The notes: a model not told the origin generated them from the sequence alone. A DNA stretch of 64,000 bases from Curtobacterium flaccumfaciens UCD-AKU (GCF_000349565.1 NZ_KB714620.1:45596-109595); one strand, 5' to 3'. Shown: positions 29,698 through 37,744, numbered from the stretch's first letter. Translations and numbers: made by a program.

Positions 29698-29730
29698 GGA
29701 CCCGCACCTGAACAGGTGCGGGTCCTTTCT
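29698..29730 (+). terminator. Rho-independent terminator
   Basis: A 13-bp perfect stem (29698-29710 with 29713-29725) with an AA loop is followed by TTTCT. It ends the 29,126 transcript. Confidence 0.85.
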
Positions 29731-29746
29731 GTTGCAAAGGGGAACC

Positions 29747-30157
29747 TTGCGAAGAGTAAAGCAAGCCTCAGAACTACTGACCGGTGTAGACGGCCCTGTA
29801 GTTCTCCTGAGTGCAAGAGCCTGTGCCTGGCTCCTGCGATACGCAGAACTAGACCGTTACCACCTGGATCACCGAGGCGAAGATGCTGAGATAGATCAAT
29901 CCCTGATCGCGCTGAAGACGGCTGCATTCATCTGGAGAGATTCCGCCACCGGAACCAAGAATGCAGCGAAACCGGAACTTCCAGCAGACTCAGAATGGCT
30001 CAGTACGAAACAAGCAGCTGATGCCCTCGCGATGACGGACCGAGCGATACGAAAGGCCATCCGCGAGAAGCGCCTCCAAGCGAACACCGTTGGTCGCGCC
30101 TACCGAATCAACCGTGAACAACTAGCTCACTTCAAAGCACGAAAGGGAACCCCATGA
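29747..30157 (+). CDS. HTH_17/excisionase-type DNA-binding protein
   Basis: The 136-residue protein carries a C-terminal helix-turn-helix of excisionase type (SEWLSTKQAADALAMTDRAI, then RAYRINREQLAHF). The N-terminal part (LLTGVDGPVVLLSARACAWLLRYAEL) is of unknown function. A TTG start at 29747 is chosen because AAAGGGG lies five bases upstream; an earlier TTG at 29732 falls just after the terminator without a ribosome site. It overlaps the next gene by four bases. Confidence 0.7.
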   Translation: MRRVKQASELLTGVDGPVVLLSARACAWLLRYAELDRYHLDHRGEDAEIDQSLIALKTAAFIWRDSATGTKNAAKPELPADSEWLSTKQAADALAMTDRAIRKAIREKRLQANTVGRAYRINREQLAHFKARKGTP

Positions 30158-30687
30158 GCCTCGACGCACTCGATGCACAGCTCGGCGACCTGCGCGAGCA
30201 GGCCTCGCACCTCCAGAAGTACACGCAGCAGGAGAAGAAGGACATTGCCGCGAACGTCACGCTCTCCGAGGAAGGGAAGCGGCACCAGACGGAAGAGGTC
30301 GTGGCCGGCGCTCGTACCCGTGCGAACGCCCTCCGCGATAAGGAAGTTCAGCTGGTGAAGAACCACCTCCGCAGCCTCGAGACGCAGCTCGACGCCAAGA
30401 TCGGCTCCGGCCCAACCGACATGATCGCCTTCCGGGATGCCCAGGAGCGAGCCGACCGACTGGATGACTCAGACGATGCTGCACGGCTCATGGGCCTCGC
30501 CATTCGGAGCAACGACCGAACCCTCGCCCACGCACTCTTCCGCAAGTCCATCGACAAGGGGTGGAACGGCGTGGCCCAGCAGTTCACCGCCGAGCATCCT
30601 GACGCTGCGACGACCGCGAAGGAGATCCAGATTCTCGCGCAGCATCTCAACGAGTCGTTTAGCCGCACGATGGCGTACATGGTCTGA
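30154..30687 (+). CDS. Hypothetical coiled-coil protein
   Basis: The 177-residue protein is almost entirely helical, with heptad-like N-terminal segments (DAQLGDLREQASHLQKYTQQEKKDIAANVTLSEEGK in two blocks). Size, composition and position before the tape measure region recall small scaffold- or chaperone-like phage proteins, but no motif proves that. It is coupled by ATGA to the HTH gene, which may regulate it. A large hairpin follows. Confidence 0.6.
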   Translation: MSLDALDAQLGDLREQASHLQKYTQQEKKDIAANVTLSEEGKRHQTEEVVAGARTRANALRDKEVQLVKNHLRSLETQLDAKIGSGPTDMIAFRDAQERADRLDDSDDAARLMGLAIRSNDRTLAHALFRKSIDKGWNGVAQQFTAEHPDAATTAKEIQILAQHLNESFSRTMAYMV

Positions 30688-30702
30688 GCTCCGCCGACGA
30701 TC

Positions 30703-30745
30703 CCCTGAGCGCTCCCAACGCGACTCCCACAGGGAGCGCTCAGGG
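30703..30745 (+). terminator. 14-bp perfect hairpin after the coiled-coil gene
   Basis: Arms 30703-30716 and 30732-30745 are fully complementary with a 15-base loop. No U-tract follows, so it is a non-canonical terminator or an RNA-stability element. Confidence 0.6.
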
Positions 30746-30863
30746 TGGGCGGAGGCCCCCTCAGCGCCGCCAGGAATCCCTCCGGGGCTAGGCGGCTTCT
30801 GTCCGTGGCGGTTTTTCCACATCTGCGGCCGGCCGACGGCGGTTAGCCGTGGAAAGATCAGGC

Positions 30864-31514
30864 ATGCTCTGGACCGTTCTGGCCGCTTGTTCGACACCGG
30901 CATCCGTCCCTGCGTACCCGCCAGTGAACCCCTGGACGGTTGTCGGTCCACTCGCCGGCGCGTTGATTGTCGCACTGATTGGTGCCGCATCAATCCAAGT
31001 TGCGAACTGGATTCAGCACAATCGTGAGAGGCGAGCGAAGCTGCTCGAGGTGCGACGCGAGCAATACTTCGCCGCGATAGAAGCTGCGGATAATCTGCGC
31101 GTGGCTGTGAGGCAATATGGTGCTCACAACTCCGGTCGTATCGACCCGGCAATGGCAGCCACTCCTGAAGAGGCGGCGGAAATGGTGGAGCGCGATGAGC
31201 TGGCAGCGGCCGCAGTAGATTCTCTTGCTGACGAGTATCGCAACCTGGATCGGTTGGCGACGCTCGTCGAGGCGGTAGGGAGCTTTGGAGTGAGCCAGGC
31301 CATCCGCGAGATGATCGAGGGTGTTGAGGCCTACATGGAATCGGAAGCGAATGCGAGCGTCTTTGTTGCTCGTGATCACATGTCATTCCGCGCTCACTAC
31401 GACGACTTATTCGATGCCTTCACGTTGGCGGTTCGTGCCGATCTCGAGATAGATAAGCTATTCGTCGCTAAGCGAAATGATAGAGACGCGGACGAGAGTA
31501 CCGCGCCGAAATGA
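30864..31514 (+). CDS. Membrane-anchored hypothetical protein
   Basis: The 216-residue protein has one N-terminal helix (VVGPLAGALIVALIGAASIQV) followed by a charged helical domain (HNRERRAKLLEVRREQYFAAIEAADNLRVAV). The layout matches the 29,126 protein although sequence identity is low. ATG at 30864 is favoured over GTG 30849. Codons are much less GC-rich at third positions than in chromosomal genes. It is a single-gene unit between two hairpins. The function is unknown. Confidence 0.65.
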   Translation: MLWTVLAACSTPASVPAYPPVNPWTVVGPLAGALIVALIGAASIQVANWIQHNRERRAKLLEVRREQYFAAIEAADNLRVAVRQYGAHNSGRIDPAMAATPEEAAEMVERDELAAAAVDSLADEYRNLDRLATLVEAVGSFGVSQAIREMIEGVEAYMESEANASVFVARDHMSFRAHYDDLFDAFTLAVRADLEIDKLFVAKRNDRDADESTAPK

Positions 31515-31661
31515 CGGCACTTTAAGTCCGCGCCTTTTTCGTGTTTGTTGTGCGCGTTATCGGCCTTGGAGTTGCAACCTTCCGGCTATGCCATTATTGT
31601 GACTTTGCATCGAGAAGTATGTCCTTCTGGTGCTGTTCTGCGATAGAATTAACCCGTAAGT
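31515..31661 (+). promoter_or_regulatory. AT-rich intergenic region with probable tape-measure promoter
   Basis: This is the most AT-rich non-coding stretch of the element. TAGAAT at 31644-31649 is a good -10 candidate, with no convincing -35. It would start a transcript that runs directly into the structured leader at 31662-31736. Confidence 0.4.
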
Positions 31662-31736
31662 AAGCCCGCCGGAAAACACCCGGGCGTGAACGAGATGAGA
31701 AGTCTCGGCGCGCTCGGGTCCCCGGCGGGTTTCTTT
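31662..31736 (+). promoter_or_regulatory. Nested hairpin leader with U-rich tail before the tape measure gene
   Basis: An outer stem (31662-31672 with 31722-31732) closes on an inner stem (31678-31686 with 31711-31719), which holds a short GAGA/TCTC hairpin. TTTCTTTT follows. It has the form of a terminator or attenuator lying between a probable promoter and the tape measure ATG at 31771. Confidence 0.6.
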
Positions 31737-31770
31737 TGTGCGCCTTGATTCTCCGGTTGGAGATGAAGGA

Positions 31771-34686
31771 ATGGTCGAAAGGATCACAAGCGTAACGCTG
31801 ACGGCTCAGGTCGCTGGTTACGTGCAGGGGTTCGCGCAAGCGGAGGCTGCGAACCGCAAGGTCTCGAAGTCCGCGGAGGATGCGAAGCAGCGCTTTGAGC
31901 AGCAGAACCAGGCGATGGAGCAGGTTGGCCGCGGTCTGACGGCCTTCAGCGCCGTTGCACTGGCTGCGGTGGGTATCGCTGTGGCGAAGTACACCGAGTT
32001 CGACAAGCAGATGTCGGCGGTGCAGGCGGCGACGCATGAGACCGCCGCGAACATGAACCTGCTGCGTGATGCGGCTATCGACGCGGGTGGCGCGACTGCG
32101 TTCTCTGCAACTGAGGCTGGCGAGGCTATCGAGGAACTGGCGAAGGCCGGTGTCACGACGACTGATGTCCTCGGCGGTGGGCTGAAGGGCTCGCTGGATC
32201 TTGCTGCTGCCGGCGCTCTCGGCGTCGGTGAGGCTGCTGAAACTGCCGCTACGGCGATGACGCAGTTCGGCCTTAAGGGCGGCGAGGTGCCGCATGTGGC
32301 CGACCTTCTCGCGGCTGGTGCAGGTAAGGCGCAGGGTTCCGTCCATGATCTCGGTGAGGCGCTGAACCAGGCTGGCCTGGTCGCGAACCAGACGGGCCTG
32401 TCGATCGAGGAAACCACTGGTGGGCTGGCGGCGTTCGCGTCTGCTGGTCTGACTGGTTCCGACGCGGGTACGTCGTTCAAGTCGATGCTGCAGGCGTTGA
32501 CTCCGAACTCGAAGCAGGCCGCTGATCTGATGGATCAGCTCGGCATCAGTGCGTATGACTCGCAGGGCAACTTCATTGGGCTTGCGCAGTACGCGGGTGT
32601 GCTGCAGGACGCGCTGAAGGGCATGTCTGTTGAACAGCAGAACGCTGCCCTTAAGACGATATTCGGCTCTGATGCTGTGCGGGCTGCGTCGGTCCTGTTC
32701 GAGCAGGGCCAGTCGGGTGTGCAGGGCTGGATCGATAAGGTCAACGACTCCGGGTATGCCGCCGAGACTGCTGCGATCATGCAGGACAACCTGGCTGGCG
32801 ACCTCGAGAAGCTGGGCGGTGCTTTCGATACCGCTGCCATCAAGGCCGGTGCCGCTGCTGATGGCACGCTGCGTCCTCTGGTGCAGTTGGTTACGAGCAT
32901 GGTGGATGCGTTCTCAGACGCCCCACCGATCGTTCAGTCCACGGCCCTGACTCTGACGGCGATCGCGGGCGCTGCTGCGCTTGCTGCTGGCGGGTTCCTA
33001 CTGGTGGTCCCGAAGGTCGCTGAGTTCAAGTTGGCGCTCGACACGTTGCAGGGCTCATCGATCCCTGCGGTGTCGAAGGGTGTCGAGTCCGTCCGTGGGG
33101 CCGTTACTCGCTCGGGTGCCGCCATGAAGGCAGTGGCCACGTTCCTGACCGGCCCGTGGGGTGTTGCTCTGGCCGCAGCGACGGTCGGGGTGGACCTGCT
33201 GAGCAAGTACATCGAGTCGCTGCAGGCCAGCTCGGACGAGCTCACCAACAGTCTCGTCACGGCCAAGGACGCATCGGACGTCTTTGAGACGGCTGCGCAG
33301 GGCAAGGGCTTCAAGTATTGGACGGCTGATGTTGCTGGGCAGCTGAAGGATCTGCCGGCGGTTCTCGACAACATCGACGAGCGCAATAAGAACGTCATGG
33401 CCCGCTTCAACTCGGACTACTTCGGTGCCACTGACGCGATCAAGGACGTCGGTGAGCAGCTTGGCGTGCTGGCGGCTACGGACCTCCCGACTGCACAGCA
33501 TGCGTTCTCGCTGCTCGCTGCGGAGACGGACGGCTCCAAGGGTCAGCTCGAGACCCTGCTGAACGCGATGCCTGCCTACAAGAAGGCTCTGACCGAGCAG
33601 GCGACAGCTCTCGGCGAGTCGGACAGCATGCACAACCTGCTCAAGCTGGCCCAGGAAGACTCCGCGACGGTCGCCAAGGAAACCGGCGATGCGTACCTGG
33701 AAGAGCAGGACAAGGTTGAGCAGCTCACTGATCAGCTGAATGAGCTGCTTGAGTCGTTCAACCAGGTCAACGGTGCGAACCAGGATGCGGTTTCGTCGAA
33801 CGCTGACTATCAGGCTGGTCTTGCCGGTATTTCCGAAGAGGTTGAGCGGCAGAAGGAAGCGTACGAAGAGTCGCACAAGACCCTCGACGGCTTCAAGTTG
33901 TCACTCGATCAGAACACAGAGTCGGGTTCCGCGAACGCGTCGATGCTGTCTGATGTGGCCGGTAAGGCGCAGGAGGCGGCGAAGGCGCAGTTCCAGGTGG
34001 ATTCGTCCACGATGTCGTCGAAGGACGCTGCCGACAAGTACATTGCGACGCTGCGTGATCAGCGTGCGAAGTTCATCGAGTCCGCCACTGCGGCGGGGTT
34101 CAACAAGGCTGAGGTAAAGAAGCTCGCTGATCAGGTGTTTGCTTTGCCGTCGTCGAAGGACATCAAGATCCTGGCGGAAACGTCTGATGCGCAGAACAAA
34201 ATCAATAACCTCATCACATTGAACAATGGGCGCGTTGTTCGCATTTCGGTGCAGGCCGCGAATGACAGTCCGGCGTCGTCGTGGACTGGTGGTGTGACGA
34301 AGGCCGACGGTGGCCTGGTCGATTACTACGCCGATGGCGGCATGCGCGAGAACCACCTTGCGGAGATCGCGCCGGCTGGTGCTTGGCGGGTGTGGGCCGA
34401 GCCGGAAACAGGCGGTGAGGCGTACATCCCGCTTGCGCCGTCGAAGCGTGCTCGTTCGTTGGCGGTGTGGGAAGAGACGGGGAAGCGGCTGCAGGCGTTC
34501 GCGTCGGGCGGGTTCAACATCCCGACCACGCAGCCGGCGGCTCCGTACTTCTCGATGCCCATGCAGGCGGCGGGCTATGACGGCCCGTCATCGGTGGCGT
34601 TCTCGTTCCCGTCGTCCGGGAATCAGCAGAAGGACATGGACGAAGCCATGTTCATGTACAAGACCAAGATCCGCGGCGGGCGCTAA
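31771..34686 (+). CDS. Phage tail tape measure protein (TP901 family)
   Basis: The 971-residue protein has the TP901 core at about residues 75-330 (FDKQMSAVQAATHETAANM, FSATEAGEAIEELAKAG, SIEETTGGLAAFASAGLTGSDAG, LKTIFGSDAVRAASVLFEQG). Two hydrophobic segments (about 390-415 and 455-475) follow, then a long coiled-coil region, and the C-terminal YADGG and GGEAYIPLAPSKRARSLAVW motif typical of tape measures. Such proteins set tail length and enter the host membrane during DNA injection. It is intact, yet no tail, chaperone or capsid gene adjoins it. ATG 31771 follows GAAGGA. Codon use is T-rich at third positions. Confidence 0.93.
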   Translation: MVERITSVTLTAQVAGYVQGFAQAEAANRKVSKSAEDAKQRFEQQNQAMEQVGRGLTAFSAVALAAVGIAVAKYTEFDKQMSAVQAATHETAANMNLLRDAAIDAGGATAFSATEAGEAIEELAKAGVTTTDVLGGGLKGSLDLAAAGALGVGEAAETAATAMTQFGLKGGEVPHVADLLAAGAGKAQGSVHDLGEALNQAGLVANQTGLSIEETTGGLAAFASAGLTGSDAGTSFKSMLQALTPNSKQAADLMDQLGISAYDSQGNFIGLAQYAGVLQDALKGMSVEQQNAALKTIFGSDAVRAASVLFEQGQSGVQGWIDKVNDSGYAAETAAIMQDNLAGDLEKLGGAFDTAAIKAGAAADGTLRPLVQLVTSMVDAFSDAPPIVQSTALTLTAIAGAAALAAGGFLLVVPKVAEFKLALDTLQGSSIPAVSKGVESVRGAVTRSGAAMKAVATFLTGPWGVALAAATVGVDLLSKYIESLQASSDELTNSLVTAKDASDVFETAAQGKGFKYWTADVAGQLKDLPAVLDNIDERNKNVMARFNSDYFGATDAIKDVGEQLGVLAATDLPTAQHAFSLLAAETDGSKGQLETLLNAMPAYKKALTEQATALGESDSMHNLLKLAQEDSATVAKETGDAYLEEQDKVEQLTDQLNELLESFNQVNGANQDAVSSNADYQAGLAGISEEVERQKEAYEESHKTLDGFKLSLDQNTESGSANASMLSDVAGKAQEAAKAQFQVDSSTMSSKDAADKYIATLRDQRAKFIESATAAGFNKAEVKKLADQVFALPSSKDIKILAETSDAQNKINNLITLNNGRVVRISVQAANDSPASSWTGGVTKADGGLVDYYADGGMRENHLAEIAPAGAWRVWAEPETGGEAYIPLAPSKRARSLAVWEETGKRLQAFASGGFNIPTTQPAAPYFSMPMQAAGYDGPSSVAFSFPSSGNQQKDMDEAMFMYKTKIRGGR

Positions 34687-34713
34687 CTCTCTCCACCTGC
34701 AGCAGGAAACGCG

Positions 34714-34745
34714 GGTGGGCCAGGCAGTTTCCAACCTGGCCCACC
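34714..34745. terminator. Bidirectional hairpin between tape measure and TAC genes
   Basis: A perfect 11-bp stem (34714-34724 with 34735-34745) with a ten-base loop lies between convergent genes. It lacks a U-tract on either side but is placed to stop both transcripts. Confidence 0.65.
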
Positions 34746-34824
34746 ACGCCGACTACTTAGCGCTCTCGTTATCGCTGCGCTGCGCGTCGAACACCTGCGA
34801 AGCTTGCGCCGAGGCGATCGGGCT

Positions 34825-35253
34825 TCAAGGCTCGTTGTCAGGCGTCAAATTAATAGCTCCTTGGCGCAGGAGTGGCAACGTGACGGGCGGGAGCGAAAGC
34901 CGCGCGCTCGAGGACTGAACTAGCTCGCGTAAGTAAGGGTACACAGCCATTACTCCCACCGCCTCTGCGAACTCGCGTGCCACGCGCTCGGAGACCTCGT
35001 ACTCTGACGGGAAACGGTATTGGCTTGCCGCCTCTGCTCGGTAATTCGCCGCAGCTGTCTTCAGTTCTAACTGCACTCGAACTTCGACGAGGCCTGGGTT
35101 TTGCCCAATCTGGACTTGTATAGACTGCTCGGCTTCTTCGGAGTCGTTGGGAGCAGTAGCGCCGGCTACCCTCTCTGCTGAAAAGGCGTGGACCCGGACC
35201 CCGCTCAATTCTCCAACATCGAGCAGATCTTTCGCCGTCGAGATATCCGTCAT
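34825..35253 (-). CDS. SecB-like chaperone of a toxin-antitoxin-chaperone module
   Basis: The 142-residue acidic protein fits the SecB-like fold: a beta-rich core (EVRVQLELKTAAANYR) and a C-terminal helix pair EVSERVAREFAEAVGVMAVYPYLRELVQSSSARL, followed by LPPVTLPLLRQGAI, which resembles the SecB end where YPYAR precedes a proline-rich segment. It is third in the order toxin-antitoxin-chaperone, as in M. tuberculosis Rv1955-Rv1956-Rv1957. ATG overlaps the antitoxin stop by four bases. In such systems the chaperone protects the antitoxin from aggregation and proteolysis. Confidence 0.78.
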   Translation of the reverse strand: MTDISTAKDLLDVGELSGVRVHAFSAERVAGATAPNDSEEAEQSIQVQIGQNPGLVEVRVQLELKTAAANYRAEAASQYRFPSEYEVSERVAREFAEAVGVMAVYPYLRELVQSSSARLSLPPVTLPLLRQGAINLTPDNEP

Positions 35254-35705
35254 GCGACTTTCTCGAATTCATACTGCTTGCTGTTCATCACGGTGAAGAT
35301 ACGGGGGCTCTCATCCAGGGTCGCCAACGCCTCAGCGCCCGGGCTCACCCGAACCATCTGCGAGCGAACGCTGCGGATTGGTCGCACCTCGGCGACTTCC
35401 TCCCACAGCGGCTCCGCGGCAGCGTTGCGCCTTGTCATGATCACCTCGAGCGAGCGCTGCACGGCCTGGGCGTAGCGGATGAGCGTCGTGAGGCGCACGT
35501 CCTTGCGACCGGCTTCGATCTCCGAGATCGCCGACTGCGTCGTGTTCATCCGCTCGGCCACCTGAGCCTGCGAGAGACCTGCATCCTTGCGTGCGACGGC
35601 GAGCTTCGAGACGGACTCCGCATAGATGGCGGCTTCCTCACGGGCTCGGCGAACCTCGGCCGAGTCTTCGTCGAAGCCCAGATCGCGGAAGAGGTTGATT
35701 GCCAC
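35250..35705 (-). CDS. higA: HigA-type antitoxin with chaperone-addiction-like C-terminal tail
   Basis: The 151-residue protein contains an XRE helix-turn-helix (SKLAVARKDAGLSQAQVAERM, TTQSAISEIEAGRKDVRLTTLIRYAQAV). Unlike ordinary short HigA proteins it has an extra 55-60 residue C-terminal extension ending SPRIFTVMNSKQYEFEKVA, in the place where chaperone-addiction (ChAD) regions lie in TAC antitoxins. GTG at 35705 is chosen because GGAGG sits six bases upstream; the frame extends farther into the toxin gene but without a good start. It should neutralise HigB and repress its own promoter. Confidence 0.82.
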   Translation of the reverse strand: MAINLFRDLGFDEDSAEVRRAREEAAIYAESVSKLAVARKDAGLSQAQVAERMNTTQSAISEIEAGRKDVRLTTLIRYAQAVQRSLEVIMTRRNAAAEPLWEEVAEVRPIRSVRSQMVRVSPGAEALATLDESPRIFTVMNSKQYEFEKVA

Positions 35706-35758
35706 TTGTTCCTCCAGTATCGGTAGTAACCGATGGTAGTCGAATCTGCCCGGTTCTG

Positions 35759-36115
35759 CTACGGGTGGAGCTTCTTGTGTCCCTTGAGGCGCTTCACGGC
35801 TGAGTCGATCCAAGCCTTGTCGAGCTTGTTGCGCTTTTTGACCACGAAGACGAGAGCTATGTACCGACCCTTGTGATGCCCGTACAGCAGGCGATACCAG
35901 TGCTTGTCGACGTCCACACGGAGTTCATGCACTCCGTCTCTGACTGGATCGGTCTCCTTGCCCAGTGGAGTCCCGGCCGCGAGGCGACCCATGCCTTCCT
36001 CAAGCCGGCCTGCTGCGGCTGCGGAGAGCTTTGCCTTCTTGATGTCGCGGACAGCGGGGCTGGTAGGACCTCCTGCATCGACGTAGTCCCAGGCGGATAG
36101 GTCGGGTTTGGGCAC
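35759..36115 (-). CDS. higB: HigB/RelE-superfamily toxin
   Basis: The 118-residue basic protein has the Gp49-like HigB pattern: GVHELRVDVDKHWYRLLYGHHKGRYIALVFVVKKRNKLDKAW, ending in a Lys-rich tail. Family members are ribosome-dependent mRNA interferases. The GTG start has AGGAGG at ideal distance. It is the first gene of a three-gene operon, 53 bp upstream of the antitoxin. A TAAGGT -10 candidate lies on the minus strand at 36166-36161. The three predicted products have sizes close to the mycobacterial TAC set. Confidence 0.85.
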   Translation of the reverse strand: MPKPDLSAWDYVDAGGPTSPAVRDIKKAKLSAAAAGRLEEGMGRLAAGTPLGKETDPVRDGVHELRVDVDKHWYRLLYGHHKGRYIALVFVVKKRNKLDKAWIDSAVKRLKGHKKLHP

Positions 36116-36353
36116 GAAGTCCTCCTGGTGGACGTCGACTAAGGGTTCGGAGTTCGATCACCTTAGCGAACATCGCTCGCGTTTGAACTGCTCGGTGACG
36201 CGCGAGCTGCGGTCTGCCCCTGCCCACGCCGCGGCAGCGCTCGCCCTTGGGACGATTGTGGCGGGAACCACCGTCAGCGGGTGCCGAGCGCACCATCGCG
36301 ACCCTCCCGAACTGGGAGGCGCACGGCTGCCTCATGCTGGGCAAACTCCCCGT
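36116..36353. other. Intergenic region upstream of the TAC operon
   Basis: It holds the TAC promoter candidate (minus strand, TAAGGT at 36166-36161) and, nearer the right, a CCTCCC/GGGAGG hairpin around 36,303-36,319 before the small membrane gene. No further gene is supported. Confidence 0.4.
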
Positions 36354-36530
36354 ATGGGAATCGTCCTCTTCATCCTCGGCATCTTCGTCACCTACTGGGT
36401 CGTGCAAGCGGCAGTGCTGAGCGCCCTCAATGACCACTACAAGACCCGAGTCCACTTCGAGCTGACTGGCGAGTGGAAGCCGGGACATTGGAACAACAAG
36501 ACCGTGCCTAAGCACCCGAGCAGGCCTTAG
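36354..36530 (+). CDS. Small membrane protein
   Basis: A 58-residue frame with one N-terminal helix (MGIVLFILGIFVTYWVVQAA) and a basic tail ending NNKTVPKHPSRP. A longer frame begins at 36108, but its composition before this ATG is Arg/Ala/Pro shadow-like. It ends directly before the convergent gene at 36,531. The function is unknown. Confidence 0.45.
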   Translation: MGIVLFILGIFVTYWVVQAAVLSALNDHYKTRVHFELTGEWKPGHWNNKTVPKHPSRP

Positions 36531-37082
36531 TCAGTCCTCGGGCACGAAGAGGAACCTGCGCTGATATCGCCATCGTCGTCGTGGCTTCACCCAGTGCCCT
36601 GCGCGCTTGAACGGCCACCACGGCCATCGTCGTCGCTTGTAAACCTCCCTCGGAGACTCGAGGTCAAGCGACCGCCTCAGTCCCCGGGCGAAGGGCAAGA
36701 ATCTTCGGGGCACCAGCCAAACGACCCCGATGCGAGTGGAGGCCAGTTTGTCCCGATGAATTGAAAATTCTATCGTCTGCTCGTTTGTCGCCGCGTCGAT
36801 CACCCTTGGTAGCTTGGGCAGGTTCAGATTGGTACCCCAGACGCGCCAAGCTGCTCCGTAGACCGATTGTGGTCCGGTAACGTACACCCTCACTTTCACG
36901 TGTTGGTAGTCCCAGTTGCCTCGCTCGCGGTGCGTCTCGAACCCCAGATTGACCACTTCGCCGACGCGGAGGTCTCTCGACGAGACGAAGTCGACAACAG
37001 CTGTGGCCACTGCTCCCACACCCACAACAGACGCTAAGCCCTGCACCCCGGCCCAGCCAGACCAGCTCCATATATCGCTCAT
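36531..37082 (-). CDS. Hypothetical protein with N-terminal hydrophobic segment
   Basis: The 183-residue protein has a hydrophobic N-terminus (GVQGLASVVGVGAVATAVVDFV), a central beta-like region (HVKVRVYVTGPQSVYGAAWRVWG; IEFSIHRDKLASTRIGVVWLVPRRF) and a strongly basic Trp/Arg-rich C-terminus. It is probably membrane-anchored. No family is recognised. It lies 15 bp downstream of the lipoprotein gene on the same strand and may share its transcript. Confidence 0.6.
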   Translation of the reverse strand: MSDIWSWSGWAGVQGLASVVGVGAVATAVVDFVSSRDLRVGEVVNLGFETHRERGNWDYQHVKVRVYVTGPQSVYGAAWRVWGTNLNLPKLPRVIDAATNEQTIEFSIHRDKLASTRIGVVWLVPRRFLPFARGLRRSLDLESPREVYKRRRWPWWPFKRAGHWVKPRRRWRYQRRFLFVPED

Positions 37083-37097
37083 GTGACCAGCGGCTCG

Positions 37098-37700
37098 CTA
37101 CGCGCCGGCGAAGAACGCCGTCCCTGAGCCAACGAGCGCTTGCACGTTCCAGGTGCCGCCCGCCACTGCGTCGGTGGGCACAGCGGAGCAGACATAGCCC
37201 TTCTGAGAGGCATTTGCGTACATGCGGCCGATTTCGTAGACAGCCTTGCCGGGGAGCGTCCCGCAGTCGGTGATCGCCGGGTATGTGTTGCCGTCGGAGC
37301 CAACGTAGCTGATGGTGAAGCTGGCAACGGGGTCACCGCCTTCTGCGCCGATTCCGTCCCCAGCAGCGACGGTGGCCGAAGAGAGCACGAATGACTGTCC
37401 CGGTGCCGGCGCTTCGTTGTACTCGTTCGCCTTCTGGATCTCCGCCCAGGCATCAGCGTTCGTGGCGTCCCACGTGAACGTCCACACGGAGTCTTCCGAG
37501 TGCTTGCCCGGTGCGCCTACCGGGAACGGGTTCGCACGAGTGCCGATCTTCGCTTCGGGGGTCGGGGTGGGTGTGCTCGCCGTGGTCTTCGTTGGGGCAG
37601 CAGTGCCAGCGACGGGTCCGGATTCGGACGAACATCCCGCGAGGGCAATCGCGCCCGCGAGGACAACGGCCGTTGTGGCCGCTCGGGTGATGGTCTTCAT
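37098..37700 (-). CDS. Secreted lipoprotein, DUF4352-like
   Basis: The 200-residue protein begins MKTITRAATTAVVLAGAIAL and has the lipobox LAGC, so it should be lipidated by Lgt and anchored outside the membrane. A Thr/Pro-rich linker leads to an immunoglobulin-like domain (GTRANPFPVGAPGKHSEDSV, VWTFTWDATNAD) resembling DUF4352 proteins. An alternative ATG lies three codons upstream; a TAGAGT -10 box ten bases before 37700 favours this one. Phage-borne lipoproteins of this sort can block superinfection, but that is only a possibility here. Confidence 0.78.
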   Translation of the reverse strand: MKTITRAATTAVVLAGAIALAGCSSESGPVAGTAAPTKTTASTPTPTPEAKIGTRANPFPVGAPGKHSEDSVWTFTWDATNADAWAEIQKANEYNEAPAPGQSFVLSSATVAAGDGIGAEGGDPVASFTISYVGSDGNTYPAITDCGTLPGKAVYEIGRMYANASQKGYVCSAVPTDAVAGGTWNVQALVGSGTAFFAGA

Positions 37701-37744
37701 AGTGAGCATCACTCTATGGCCGAGGTGACGCCGGTCGCACGCGC

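Noticed and set aside
36108..36353. Long N-terminal extension of the 36,354 membrane protein
   Set aside because: The codons before ATG 36354 overlap the TAC promoter and have shadow-like composition; the hydrophobic helix starts right at 36354.
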